DNA of 12,061 nt from Pleurotus djamor (GCA_029747585.1 JAPEVF010001236.1:1-12061); one strand, 5' to 3'. Shown: positions 1 through 10,732, numbered from the stretch's first letter. A program made the numbers and translations. Notes: generated by a model not told the origin, from the sequence alone.

Positions 1-282
1 GGTGCAGTGGGACTTGTGGTTCCAGGAGATATAACCAAGTCCATGTCGATCCAGACGGTGATGCCTACCCATGGTTTTGAACAGAAGATTTTTGACGTGA
101 GTTTGGGAAAAGAGGGCTTTCCCAAACCAAAGTACTTCACATATAGGGAGTTTCTGAGGAAGTACTGCCATAGGGGGCGGGGAGATGAAGCGTCGCGAGT
201 TCAAGCAGAAAGGGAGAGGATCGAAGCCATTCTCCTTCAAGCCTACGATAATTCGCCCATCGTGTACCAATGGTGGTCCTGA
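1..282 (+). CDS. 3' terminal part of an unrecognised protein-coding gene (partial)
   Basis: An open frame runs from the first base of the window to a TGA at 280-282, so this is a last exon cut off at its 5' side; there is no ATG near the window edge that needs to be a start. The visible 93 residues contain a hydrophobic stretch (AVGLVVPGDI) and then a basic, aromatic part (KYFTYREFLRKYC), followed by a charged probable helix (ASRVQAERERIEAILLQAY) and the end NSPIVYQWWS. I do not recognise the family. A GTGAGT donor-like hexamer lies at about 99-104, but the frame reads through and no good acceptor or branch site follows, so I keep one exon. Only 175 bp separate its stop from the next gene on the same strand. 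That it is coding is fairly safe; its function is unknown. Confidence 0.55.
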   Translation, partial: GAVGLVVPGDITKSMSIQTVMPTHGFEQKIFDVSLGKEGFPKPKYFTYREFLRKYCHRGRGDEASRVQAERERIEAILLQAYDNSPIVYQWWS

Positions 283-434
283 GTCGCCTCTCCATACTTA
301 TAATATACTGTAGATGGCATCCTTGCGTTGTTCGTGTTATTGATATACTTCCCTTCCTAATGCATGGGTACCTGTTTCTGGCTCCATGGATGCTGAATTC
401 TTCGCATCTTCGTTGATAGGCCCTCTAGGGGACT

Positions 435-440
435 TATAAA
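435..440 (+). promoter_or_regulatory. TATA-like box before the ABC ATPase gene
   Basis: TATAAA lies 18 bp before the ATG at 458. That is unusually close: a start of transcription about 30 bp downstream would fall at or after this ATG and near the second in-frame ATG at 470. Either the box is not used, or the 5' leader is very short and the protein starts at 470, which gives the cleaner mitochondrial-type N-terminus. Confidence 0.3.
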
Positions 441-457
441 GGGGTGAGCAAGGGGGG

Positions 458-2444
458 ATGGAGATCCACATGCGACGTTTACTCCGACTGTCAACACCGC
501 GTCGCTGGTATTCGAGTACCTACGCGACCAAAGCGAATCTACCTCTCCTCAACATCCCTGGTTGCGACGTCTTTCGATTCGGTCAAGCAAAAGCCTCTGG
601 GACACCTGTTTTCCGCGATGTCAATTGGACCGTTCATGATGGAGAAAGTTGGGCCGTTGTAGGCTCGGGTTCAGGCGACAAAGCAGTTTTGTTCCAGGTA
701 TATCTGGGACTCGAAAATCTATGAGCGATATCGCTGATTATCTTCCGACAGACACTCCTTGGGCATCTCCGTATTTCACCGCCTCCAACGCCTCCACTTG
801 GGTTATATCCCTTGCTAAGCCAAAACGATGAAGATCCCTACCAGAAAGTCTCGATAGTCTCGTTCGGTCAGAGACAGAGTTCGTCAGGCGCATTCTATGA
901 CTATTCGGCACGCTATGGCGCTGTTAGAGACCAGGACAAGATTACCCTGCGCGAGTCGGTGTTTCCGGAAACGATCGACAATGCCGTTGGCGAGCTTGGG
1001 TATCGGCAATACGTGCAGAAGAAAGTGGACCCGGCCAGGATGGCATTATTTGAGAACTTGGCCGAAAGAATGGGATTGACTAGGTTCTTGGATTTACCGG
1101 TTGTTGCGCTGAGCAATGGGCAGACGAGGAGGGCAAGGGTGGTCAAGGCAATCCTGGGCAGTCCGGAATTATTGCTCTTGGATGAACCACTCAGTAAGTA
1201 TACTCTTCTTTTTTGACCATCTGTGAAACTCATCTGTCTTTCCGCATGTAGCTGGATTGGATGTTCAGACTAGACCTTCGCTTCTGGCCCTCCTCCACGA
1301 ACTCCACACCACACGAACCCCTCGTATCATCCTCGGTCTTCGTGAACAAGACTCCATACCTGACTGGATCACCCATATCGCACATGTCTCGGGTGGTCGC
1401 GTGCGCTCAGGCACTAGAGGAGAAATTGAGCCCTTGCTTGGATCCTCAGAGCATGTCGGGGAGCAAAGTGTGGTTAAACACACCTCTGGATCAGAAACAG
1501 GCGAGATCCTCGTGGACATGAAGAATGTCAATGTGCAGTATGGAAAGCGGAGCGTTAGTCCCCATCTGTGTTCCTCCACCTTTTTGCCAGTCTGACGTCG
1601 CACTCCCAGGTATTGCAATCTATCAACTGGAAAATACGTGCAGGTGACAGATGGCACCTCGTCGGGTCTAATGGTACTGTCGTCGTTGCTTCTCAGAGGT
1701 TCTCAGCTATCTTGACCAAACCTATTACCTATTTTATCGTCTTGATAGGCTCGGGGAAAACCACGCTACTATCTCTCATTACCGGAGACCACCCTCAATC
1801 TTACACGCAATCTTCATCCCAGGAAAGGCATCTTCGCTTGTTTTCCCTCCCTCGTCAACGTATCCCTACTCCAGTCCTCCACTCCCAGATTGGACTTGTC
1901 TCGCCGGAGCTTTTTGACGCTTTCCCTCGTCGGACGGGTTTGACGGTGTGGGAGGCAGTGGTGACTGGGTTTGAGGGCGTATTCTCTGTCCCCAGGGGGA
2001 GCTCTCAACCATCTGAAGTCAATGTTGGAGGGAAGGTCGGCGAAGAATTGAGTACGGAAGAAAGGTCATGGCGGGTCAAGCAAGTTCGGGATGTTGTCGA
2101 GAAGTTAGGACCTGCGAGCTGGGGTAATTCTTATGAAAATTCGACCGATATAACATCCGAAGTCTTTGCGTCAAGACTCTTTTCGTCCCTGTCTACAGGC
2201 GAGCAACGGATGGTTCTCCTCATGCGAGCCTTGGTGGGGAAACCAAAGCTCGTGTTGTTGGATGAAGTGTGGAGTGGGATGGACGAGGGGATGATCAAAG
2301 CTGCAAGGAGCTACTTGAGGGAATCTCTTGGTGATGACCAGGCGGTTGTGGTCATCACGCATTNGGGAAAACGAGGTTCCTTGGGGCAACGAGGATGGCG
2401 TGAAGAGGTATCTGCTGGACACGGGCAAAGGATCAATTGTCTGA
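458..2444 (+). CDS. Mitochondrial-type double ABC ATPase without membrane domain (YDR061W/ModF-like), 5 exons
   Basis: Exons 458-697, 752-1193, 1252-1553, 1610-1673 and 1749-2444 join in frame to 580 aa, provided the N at 2364 is an extra base. The N-terminus (MRRLLRLSTPRRWYSS) is arginine/serine rich like a mitochondrial presequence. Two ATP-binding cassettes follow and no membrane segment is seen, as in yeast YDR061W and bacterial ModF. NBD1 has a degenerate Walker A (GSGSGDKA, residues 69-76), signature LSNGQ (200-204), Walker B LLLLDEPLTGLD (220-231), and no histidine at the switch. NBD2 has canonical GSNGSGKT (347-354), split by the last intron, signature LSTGEQ (497-502), Walker B LVLLDEVWSGMD (517-528) and switch H554 in ITHWENEVPW. 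The ATG at 458 has a better context (G at -3 and +4) than the one at 470. The family call is firm; the substrate is unknown. Confidence 0.88.
1674..1748 (+). other. Intron 4 of the ABC ATPase gene, splitting the NBD2 Walker A
   Basis: This 75-nt GT-AG intron interrupts codon 350, the fourth residue of GSNGSGKT. Its length is a multiple of three and it has no in-frame stop, so the unspliced message still encodes a full-length reading frame with 25 extra residues inside the phosphate-binding loop. Splicing exactly restores a perfect P-loop, which is the evidence for the boundaries. Confidence 0.85.
2364..2364. other. Ambiguous base (N) that breaks the ABC reading frame
   Basis: Read literally, the frame after ITH runs on as unrelated residues to a stop at 2447-2449. 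Dropping this single N gives HWENEVPWGNEDG and so on to a TGA at 2442-2444. This fits the end of ABC cassettes of this family, in which a HWE-EVPW type motif follows the switch histidine. The N is therefore most likely an assembly or base-calling insertion, not a real mutation. Confidence 0.8.
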
Positions 2445-3652
2445 ACTGACTGTGGGAATGAAGGATCACACGGTAAGAAAGCTTGCCTCATTCTCTTGCT
2501 TCCTCCCCACAACCATGATGTCCAACGGCCATGTAAGTACGAAAAGCGATTTAGATGCCATGAAAATCAAACAAATACTTGTCTCTTACAAACCTCCCCT
2601 CGGTGGTACTTCACACCAAGAGGAGCGCGACCAAGATGATGCTTCTGAGGAAGCTTGCATGGAGCGTCAGTTTCACAACATCATAACACATACCTATAAA
2701 CTTCATCGTGCCGCAGTTGGTTGGAGCGTCGTTCAGTGAGTCATGTTGACGGTCTTGCCATCCCCATCCCATATTGCTCAATATTGTCGTTTCTTTGTAG
2801 GCAACATTACCCGGGATTATATCCGCGAATAAAATTATATATATGACCTTTATCCCTTCGTTTCCTTGTCTGTCGCCATTTCACCGGTCACCTATCGCTT
2901 GAAGCTTGAAGCTCCACACCGCGAGAAATCACACACTGACTAGAAGACATGCCTCGAGTAAGCGATCTCAAGTCATCTTGCCGAGTTTTCTCAAGGCTAA
3001 GCACCCAAGCACATTTGCACGAGAGCGATCCCCAGCTTCGGATGTCGGTGTTGGGAAGCGACGTCGCATACACACCCAGACCCAAGCAAATAGAAATACG
3101 ACCACGTACAACCCTCGTGCTCGAAGTATCGTCTTGGTGACGCAATGACGAAATGTTCGCCGCCCCGAAGTCCGGATTCGGCATGATCGAAGCGAACTCT
3201 TCCTCGGCTTCGGGACCTTTGGCAAGATACTTTCTTTGCATGCTGGGGCTTGCGAATCCTTACGACGGGCTTTGGAGAGGCAGCCGGCACCCCGTTGGAG
3301 CATCCTCAGCCATTTCATGCGAATCAAGCGGCTGCCGGGTGTATTCTTGGGAGGCTTGGAGCCGCCAAATGGTTCACTCAGTCACCCTCGAAATTTTCGC
3401 TTATCGACCTTATCATCATTCATGTTTACCTAAAGGAGGAGTGCACTTTCGAACAGCGGCAAAGGTCGTACGTCATATTAGCCTGCCTCACGTCGTGATG
3501 GTCTTTTCTGTCCACGATCGCGCTCTTTCGCGATTGGCCTTTGTGCTGGTGTTCTAGCCGATCGACATTTCGTGGATCCCATTGCTCCCCCTACCTCACT
3601 TTGGTCACCAACCACCACAACCGCCGCTCACTTCCAACACACTGATCCATCG
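2445..3652. other. Gap without a supported gene between the ABC and ThrE genes
   Basis: About 1.2 kb. An AATAAA at 2828-2833 could be a 3'-end signal for the ABC gene, followed at once by an AT-rich stretch (2834-2845). Between 2888 and 3557 both strands carry overlapping open frames of 80-134 codons, none of which resembles a known domain or is extended by convincing splice sites. The composition is less AT-rich than typical spacer, so a lineage-specific gene, a decayed gene or a non-coding transcript is possible; I cannot choose between them. Confidence 0.4.
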
Positions 3653-3658
3653 TATAAA
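3653..3658 (+). promoter_or_regulatory. TATA box of the ThrE/Prm10-like gene
   Basis: TATAAA lies 53 bp before the ATG at 3706, in a C/A-rich promoter-like stretch. A transcription start about 30 bp downstream would leave a leader of roughly 20 nt, which is reasonable for a fungal gene. Confidence 0.5.
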
Positions 3659-3705
3659 GCAGCCACCACTCGTCGCGTCCGCCGTCCTCAACTTCGACCG
3701 TCGCG

Positions 3706-6700
3706 ATGCCCTCTCCGACTGACTCCCCTCGTACGGAACCCGCAGTAAAAGATAACGACTCCACTCCGCCTACGCCAGGTCGCCCTGGAACAAAGACACC
3801 CCGTAAGGTCCAATGGATGGACGAACGGGGTACACACTCACTGGACGAGGAGGGCCTTAACGTACGTTTCTCACTTTGCTACTCCCCGACATAATTTATG
3901 AACGGTGCTGTTCTTCGTAGCCGATGGCGTTCAGAAACCTAGCGACAGCTTTGGAACACCATCGTTCTTCCTCGCAACTAGGTCAAGTAGACCTTCATAC
4001 ACCTTCTTCAAGTCTAAAACTCGACATTACTTGCCCTCCAGAACCTCCTCACATTCAAATAGACAGGGAAGACAATACTACGTCGGACCTATCTGACACA
4101 GATCCTTCTGTTCCCCCAACACCGGCTCCTCCTCAGCACAGTGTGCCCGACAATTACATCGAGCCGACAGAAAATGCAGGCCTTCCCGGACGAGAAAATT
4201 GTGAAGCCTTCGCTGAGCATCAAGCAGCCCAGGTTGTGCGAGCGCATACGAGAAAGGGCTTTCTCGGATTGAGAAGGAGAAAGAGGGAATCAGCTGTTGT
4301 CAATTCCGCCCAAGCTCATACTAGGGATGATAGGATCAAGAGCAAGGACTTTGCTGGCTCAGTAAATCTCAATGATCCCAGCGAAAAGGATGTGGAACAG
4401 ATTGGCCATGCAGAGGCCCCGAGGCCTCTAGGTGTTGGCGGAGGAGTGCTATCAACGTTGCTGACGCTGTATGACTCCCAAAACTTTGCATCGGAGTCTT
4501 CGACCCCGAGAACTTCGTTCAGCGAAGGGGATTACTACGATGAACGGGTCCGAGACGAGAGAAAGCGGCCTGCTCAAGCTCGGAGGATGACCCGAGAAAG
4601 CGTCATTGGCCCTCCTTCGCCACTCGCTCATGAAGTTGAAGCAGAAGATCGGCCGGGCGAATTCCCGAAGCGACCCAAGTATCATCTTCCAAGGTACTCC
4701 ATCTTCCTTTCCATCCTCGACGGCCCCCGTACTGACCTTTCTCCAGGTACTCTCTAGATAGCCATCTCTTCCGACGAAGTGTCCCAGTCGCGTCCGACAG
4801 CACTCATTCACCTGGGTTTCAGCCGACTGACCGAACTCACAATCAGTCCGCTTCCTCTACGGACTCGGGCACGCCGGAAAAGGAGAAAGAAAGGAGGTCT
4901 CATAAGCTCCGAGATTTACCTTTCGCTCATTCTGTCCTGAGTCTGGGGCACGGTGGATGGAGTGGCCGCTCGACGCCCACGCATACGGACGACGAGGAGT
5001 GGAAAGAGAACGAGAGGAGGAAAGATAGAGAGAAAAGACGGAAAAAGAAGAAGGAACACTACGTACGTCTTTCTCCAAGGTTCCTTAATCATCATGATTT
5101 ACTTCCCGGATTGAACTCTATTTTCATTAGATCACTCGTCATGTTGCGGAGATCATCAAACGTCAGGAGTTTATTCTGAAGCTCGCCCGTGCTATGATGA
5201 TGTTCGGTGGGCCTTCCCATCGCTTGCAAGCGCAACTTCAAGCCACCGCGCGTGTACTCGATATTCCGCTCAGTTGCATGTACCTCCCCGACGTCATCCT
5301 CATCAGCTTTGACGACAGTGTGACGGCGACGAGTAATGTCCGTCTCATACGACAGTCAAGTGCATTGGACCTTGGGAAACTCCAAGCAGCATACCGGTTG
5401 TACTGGAAGGTACGTCTTTGTTCACCACCCCTGGGGGTCTTCCCTAATCTAACATGTATTCCTTAGGTCATCCACGACAAAGTTTCTGTGGCTGAAGCTT
5501 CGCCGCTCTTGGACGAGTTGATGCTGAAACCGCCGACGTATAAATATTGGCAAACCATCTTAATCGGTGGCATGTGCTCCTCGGCCATTTGTACCGTCGG
5601 GTTCAACGGTAGCTTCATCGATGCCCTGGTTGTATACCCCCTGGGTGCCCTCTTGGTTAGTATCCAGATGTTAAGCGTTAGGAACGAATTGTATTCAAAT
5701 ATTTTCGAGTTGAGTAATCTCCCTCCGCAGTCGTCTTGAGCCTAATGGTCGGCCGTGTTGTAGGATAACCATTGCCACTCTTTTAAGTTTTCTCGCCGCT
5801 GCATTAGCCGAGACACATAGGTTCTGTTACTCGGCCGTCGCGTCGGCCTCAGTCGTGCTTATCCTCCCGGGCTTCATTGTCCTTTCGGGCGCACTCGAGC
5901 TGATGTCGAGAAACATGGTCGCCGGAGCCGTACGGTTGTGCTACGCTGTGATGTACGCGCTGTTCTTGGGATTTGGCCTGGCTATCGGTGCAGAAGCGTA
6001 TCAAACAATCCGGGAGCGAACAATTGTCGGTGCTGAGGATTATGCTTGCACGCAAAGCCATGACCCGTTAGGGATGTGGTATCAGCGAACTCCTAGCAAA
6101 TTCTGGGGTTGGTTCTCATTGTTCCCTTCGTAATCAACTTTGGACTGACCTCCAGTCATGCGTTCCTGTTCATAGCGTTTCTCACTGTTCCGTTGTACTC
6201 GTTCTCCCTCAGCTTGAGGAATCAGATGCCCTGGAAATGCAAAGAAATGGTAAATATTCGTTTCGCCACGGTCGGATATCGCTCACCTCTTGTCATTCTC
6301 ACTAGGTCCTACTCGTCGCTATCGCATGCGTTGGTTGGGTAGTCAATTACTTCACTGCACAGCGATTTCGAAACCAAAATGATATCAGCGCGGCATTTGG
6401 GTATGGTTTCTTTGATCGTTCTTCCGCTCTTTTACTCAGAAGAGATTTCAGCGCGTTCACGGTCGGTGTCATTTCCAATTTATACGGTCGGTTTTTTTCG
6501 GGGAACGCATTCATAGTCATGGTACGGTGTTCTCGTCCTTTGGTCCGCTTTGTAGTATGGGACTCACACCATCTTTGTCTAGATCACCGGTATCCTGTTC
6601 CAACTACCCTCCGGGTTGGGCTACGGCGGCCTTCTCACCTTCGCTTCCCAACAATCGTCCGGGTTCTCATCTTCCTACGTGTCCGGTTTCCAAACTGCTT

Positions 6701-6810
6701 TGCAATTGATTTCTGTCGGTATAGGGCTTTCTGTGGGGTTGGGTATCTCCTTGGTTGTTGTTCATCCAATTCAGTCGCGTCGACGGGCTGGTGGTGTATT
6801 TAGTCTGTGA
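3706..6810 (+). CDS. ThrE/Prm10-family membrane transporter (DUF1212-type), 10 exons, 858 aa
   Basis: Exons: 3706-3861, 3921-4693, 4747-5062, 5131-5409, 5467-5708, 5764-6107, 6176-6249, 6306-6400, 6452-6521, 6583-6810. Every junction keeps frame and most have a CTRAY-like branch site. Residues 1 to about 400 are a polar, proline/serine/threonine-rich cytosolic tail (TPGRPGTKTPRKVQW near the start) ending in a strongly basic cluster (REKRRKKKKEH, about 403-414). The ThrE domain starts at residue 416 (EFILKLARAMMMFGGPSHRL), includes PLGALLVSIQMLSVRNELYS, and then shows about ten hydrophobic segments to the C-terminus, including a GLGYGGLLTF-type loop. The family includes bacterial threonine/serine exporters and yeast pheromone-regulated Prm10. 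Transport of small amino acids or related solutes across a cell or organelle membrane is inferred from the family; the substrate is not known. Confidence 0.92.
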
Positions 6811-7835
6811 TGTCCCTTGCATTTCCGTTTTCCTGGATTCGTCGCTCGTTTCGCGTTTACTCTATTTCTTCTGCTCTCCATACATCCATCCGCACTCATA
6901 CCTCATGATCATCAATGACTTAGTTATATCTTAGACGTTCAGGGACATATCATCATCATCCTTTTTCATTCCACTCCCTTCTTTGTAGCCATATCTTTCA
7001 TCGCATCAAGTTCTGCAATCCCAATATAATTCGACATGTTTTGAGTTACGAAACTTGGTCAGGCCAGTTTGGGTCCAGGTGCCGCCACACCTGACTTCTT
7101 GATTCATAGCTCTCTCTACTCATCACACCCAAGAACACGACATTCGGCCCGCTCTCATTCACCACACATCCCTTCCATGGACTACCCACTGGGATTAGTC
7201 TTCGTCTGACGAACCCTCCCAACGTCTCAAGCTGAATCAACTCCGTGCACTTCCACTTAAAACGTGTACATAGAAAAGGGAAGCATTTTTCGACGCAGGG
7301 GAAAGTCACGGCAAGATATCGCGACAGCTGTAGCTCAATCTGACGTGGAAGCAATACCTGCGGGTGTAAAGGGGCAACACGACGCACGTTTCGTCGAAGC
7401 CCTCACCGTCTGTACTGAGCGCTACTACTAGTCACCTTCGAGCCTAGCGGCCATGAACATAGTCACCAATGTTCTGGCCCTCTTTAGCTTGTTTCCATCG
7501 TTCAACTCGTGGATTGGGACGAGCCGACTCTTCGACGTGTACTCTGACCTAGACTAGTAAGTCTCATTCCATTCAACTCCTTCCACCCTGCCCGCCAGAA
7601 ACGACAGGCAGCGCAGCGGTTTGTGACGGGGGGTGAGAAGCTAAGGGGAGAGATCATGTGCATGTGCATCATGGCTTTATGTGCTTTATTTTTATCATGG
7701 AGCCATGCAATTCCTTTGGGCGTTGCGGCCTCATCCACATGGAAGCCTTCCGTGGATAACGTACGCGGACCTGGGTTTTGGCTTCGGCATTCTGTTTCCC
7801 AAGTTTCTGCTTCTTGTCCTCCTACTTTGACAACG
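6811..7835. other. Intergenic region between the transporter and the metallophosphatase
   Basis: The first 200 bases are T/C-rich and look like the 3' UTR of the transporter. A minus-strand open frame at 7046-7387 lacks an ATG at its start and matches nothing I know. A short plus-strand ORF (see 7453-7557) and a GTAAGT at 7557-7562 followed by possible acceptors could belong to an upstream leader of the phosphatase gene. From about 7785 to 7830 the sequence is pyrimidine-rich right before the ATG, as often seen at fungal transcription starts. Confidence 0.4.
7453..7557 (+). CDS. Small ORF (34 aa), possible upstream ORF of the phosphatase gene
   Basis: ATG at 7453 to TAG at 7555-7557. The peptide is hydrophobic in its first half ([16 protein letters not shown]) and ends acidic (VYSDLD). 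It lies 279 bp before the phosphatase ATG and ends on a GTAAGT hexamer, so it may sit in a 5' leader or in a leader exon. There is no homology I can name and a chance ORF of this size is quite possible. Confidence 0.15.
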   Translation: MNIVTNVLALFSLFPSFNSWIGTSRLFDVYSDLD

Positions 7836-10668
7836 ATGGCTGGATTCAAGGCGCTGGCCAGCGTTCTCTTGCTGCTTTGCGCTGGATCGGTTCAGGTGCT
7901 TGCTTGTGGCGACGATGGTGCTCATGATCATCACGAACATAGCAGAAGAGCAGCTCCACCGGTGCCCTTGTCACCCCCGACGCGCCCGTTGGAATGGGGA
8001 GACATCAATATTCTCCATACAACCGATACCCATGGCTGGTTGTTGGGACACCAAAAGTCTTCATGGCCAGAGCCCAACTACAGGTAAGTCGCGTTCACTT
8101 CCAGTTGATCTTCATTGCGTGTTCTCTTTGCTGACTCTGTGCTTGACCATCAGTGGTGACTTGGGGGACTTCGCGTCCTTCATTTCGCATATGAAAAACC
8201 AAGCTATCGTGCGTACATTCATTCTGGATATCACAGTCAACTTGGTCCACACGCTGATTGTCCTCTCGCTTGGAAAAGGAACGCGACGTCGATCTCTTGC
8301 TTGTGGACACTGGCGACTTGCATGACGGTATGTGGAATACGCTGTGTTCGCGTGCTAACCGCCACATCACTAATATCAACTCCAACAGGCACGGGCCTAT
8401 CGGATGGCTTCCCTCCAGGCGGCATCGATGCACACGACGTGAGTCCCTGGCCTACCCTTCTCGATTTTTTGACGATGACGAACCCTTCCTTCTCACCACC
8501 CCACAGTCTAATCAATTCTTGGCGCAGCTTCCGTATGATGTGATGGCCATTGGAAAGTGAGTGTTTCTTCCTTCCATCACCGCCCATATTGTGTCACTGA
8601 TTGTACTGTTCGACCAGTCATGAATTGTACATCTACGAGAACGCCCTCGATATGCACACCAACTTCGCACCACAGCTCAAGGGAAGATACTTGACCTCCA
8701 ACGTCAATATCACCGTCCCGGACAGGAAGGGGAACCCTATTAGTGTCCCACTGGGAAGTAAGTTACTTCGACATCCTCTGTTCTGTAGTCGCATTCAAAC
8801 CTGTTGTGTTAATCATAGAGCGCTTCGCCAAGTTCAGGACACGGAAGTAAGCTTCTTCCCCGTCCATTTTGACACTAAAACAAGCAGTTCATTCAACTAA
8901 ACAACAGGGGACGACGCGTCACGGCTTTCGGTGTTCTATTTGATTTCACGAGTAACTCCAAGAGCACGACGGTACAAAAGGTGGTGGATATGGTCCAAGA
9001 GCGTTGGGTGTGTCCTCCTCAACTTTTGCATCCGTTAAGGTCTGATATCTGATCATTGACTGTCGCTCTCCTTTAGTTCCTCGATGCTATCAAGGACGAG
9101 CCCGACTTTTTCTTGCTTACTGGGTACGCACGCTTCCTACGTATTGATTGTAGATTGTTTGACATTGGTTCATTGTGCAGGCACATGCCAGTTCAGAGAG
9201 ACGATTGTACGTGGAAACTAGTCCGTGCGTATCCAAGGATCAAGCCGAATTACTTGTAATTAGGGCCTCTTGTCTTTGACGCCATCCGTGCCGTCCACCC
9301 ATTCACACCTATCCTCACATTTGGTGGGCACACCCATATTCGCGATTGCGGTAAGGCTTTCGTCGAGTAACCTCTTGACCTCCTTTTAAAGAACTCGTAG
9401 TGCAACCCGACGAACGGAGTATGTCCCTGGAAAGTGGACGATACATGGAGACCATAGGTATGTAGTTTTCCATCTGTCAGATTATACGATGCTTACTAGC
9501 ACTTTCCTTAGGTTGGATGAGTGTAAAGCTTGGCAGACGCGGAGGCAAGAAACCCTTGAAATTCAGTCGACGATACCTCGATGCTAATCGGGTTACATAC
9601 GAGGTACGATTCCATTTGGATTTGACCTGATATTTCCGTACTCACACTGCCGACTTAACGCAGTTCCATGCGAAGAAAAAGTCTAGGCAATTTGACACTT
9701 TCTTTGGAAAGCGCATTACTCGTGGCCTCTTGGATCTTGCGAAGAGGTTTGATCTTGATTTTACCTTCGGCGTCGCTCCTCGCGACTACTTCATTAATGA
9801 GTGAGTTTTTCAGATGTCATTTCGGTGCGAACTGACCGTTCAATGTTTCAAGGGCACCGTACCCATCCGAGGGATCCTTGCTTTCCCTATTTGCCGAGAA
9901 GGTTCGCCGTAATAGCTCAACTTCGATCCTTCTCTCATCCCTTCATCCATCCAGGCCGTACCAATCGCCACAGCCGTCAACAATACCCGGTCCTCGATTC
10001 CCAACTACTTCGTCACCAACTCCGGCTCTCAACGCTTCAACATCTTCTCCGGCCCCTTCACGAAGAACGATCAACTCACAGCTTCGCCATTTACGAACAA
10101 GTTCATGTTTATACCTAATGTCACGTTGCAGAACGCCCTGGAAGTTTTGCCGATTTTGAATAGTCAGGGTGAGCAGCGGAGGAGTCTGGAGGGCTTGGAG
10201 GAGATGGTTGAAAGAGAGCGAGAGAGGTATTCGCAAGGTTATATCGATGGAAGATATAGGGAGTGGCTAGAGGCGATGGATAGAAGACACGGAGAGGAGA
10301 GACGTGCTGCGGGGAACTTGACTTTGGGATACGTTACTCGCGATGTGAGTGGAATTCGCTCTTTCTCCTTCGTCAACCGCTGTTTTCTCAACTCTATCCC
10401 CTAGGCTTGTCCTGGAGTTGGCGACGACATCGCCCACGCTCCTCTACCCTTCTTCTCCCTCCCCGATTTCATCTCTTCGAACGCGCCGAACGTTACGATG
10501 GACACCCCCATCGACCTGATTTTCGTCGACTTTATTCAAGCTCAAATGATTCGGGTGCTCAACTCTGTTCAAACAGCCAGAGTCTTTTCGAACGACGATG
10601 TCGGCGTATACACCTCGTTGCAGACCAATACTGTACTTGGAGCCTATGCCCAAGTAGCATGGAATTGA
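7836..10668 (+). CDS. Secreted calcineurin-like metallophosphatase, 5'-nucleotidase type (YHR202W-like), 17 exons
   Basis: Exons: 7836-8083, 8154-8208, 8279-8327, 8389-8438, 8507-8556, 8618-8757, 8819-8846, 8908-9007, 9077-9123, 9181-9206, 9264-9350, 9401-9457, 9512-9603, 9664-9800, 9853-9901, 9955-10344, 10405-10668; together 622 aa in one frame. A signal peptide ([20 protein letters not shown]) is followed by a His-rich stretch. The metal-binding blocks of calcineurin-like phosphoesterases appear in order: HTTDTHG (D64, H66), DTGDLHDG (G113-D114), GNHE (150-153), TGHMP (H257), GGHTH (H287, H289). The second half (about 390-622) matches the C-terminal part of fungal YHR202W-like proteins, with the [12 protein letters not shown] block. 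It probably hydrolyses phosphoesters or nucleotides in the secretory pathway, vacuole or outside; the substrate is not known. In-frame ATGs at 7656, 7662 and 7671 are alternative starts. Confidence 0.93.
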
Positions 10669-10732
10669 AGTGCGCTGGGATTTATTAATATCAATGCTTT
10701 AGGGTAGTGATTTCGTTCAATTGATTAAATTT

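Noticed and set aside
913..1233. Minus-strand ORF across the ABC gene
   Set aside because: It is antisense to exon 2 with its Walker B and signature motifs and is explained by the real gene.
2709..2735. CCGCAGTTGGTTGGAGCG resembles the A box of a tRNA gene
   Set aside because: No T-loop (GGTTCRANTCC) follows at the right distance, and neither a D-stem nor an acceptor stem can be paired.
2437..2739. 100-codon + strand open frame overlapping the end of the ABC gene
   Set aside because: It starts inside the ABC coding region, has no recognisable domain and looks like 3' UTR translated by chance.
2888..3327. Three overlapping minus-strand ORFs (97-119 codons)
   Set aside because: None has family features, they exclude each other, and no splice sites extend them.
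7046..7387. 113-codon minus-strand ORF
   Set aside because: It has no ATG at its beginning, only one internal Met near the end, and no recognisable motif; it lies in the spacer between two + strand genes.
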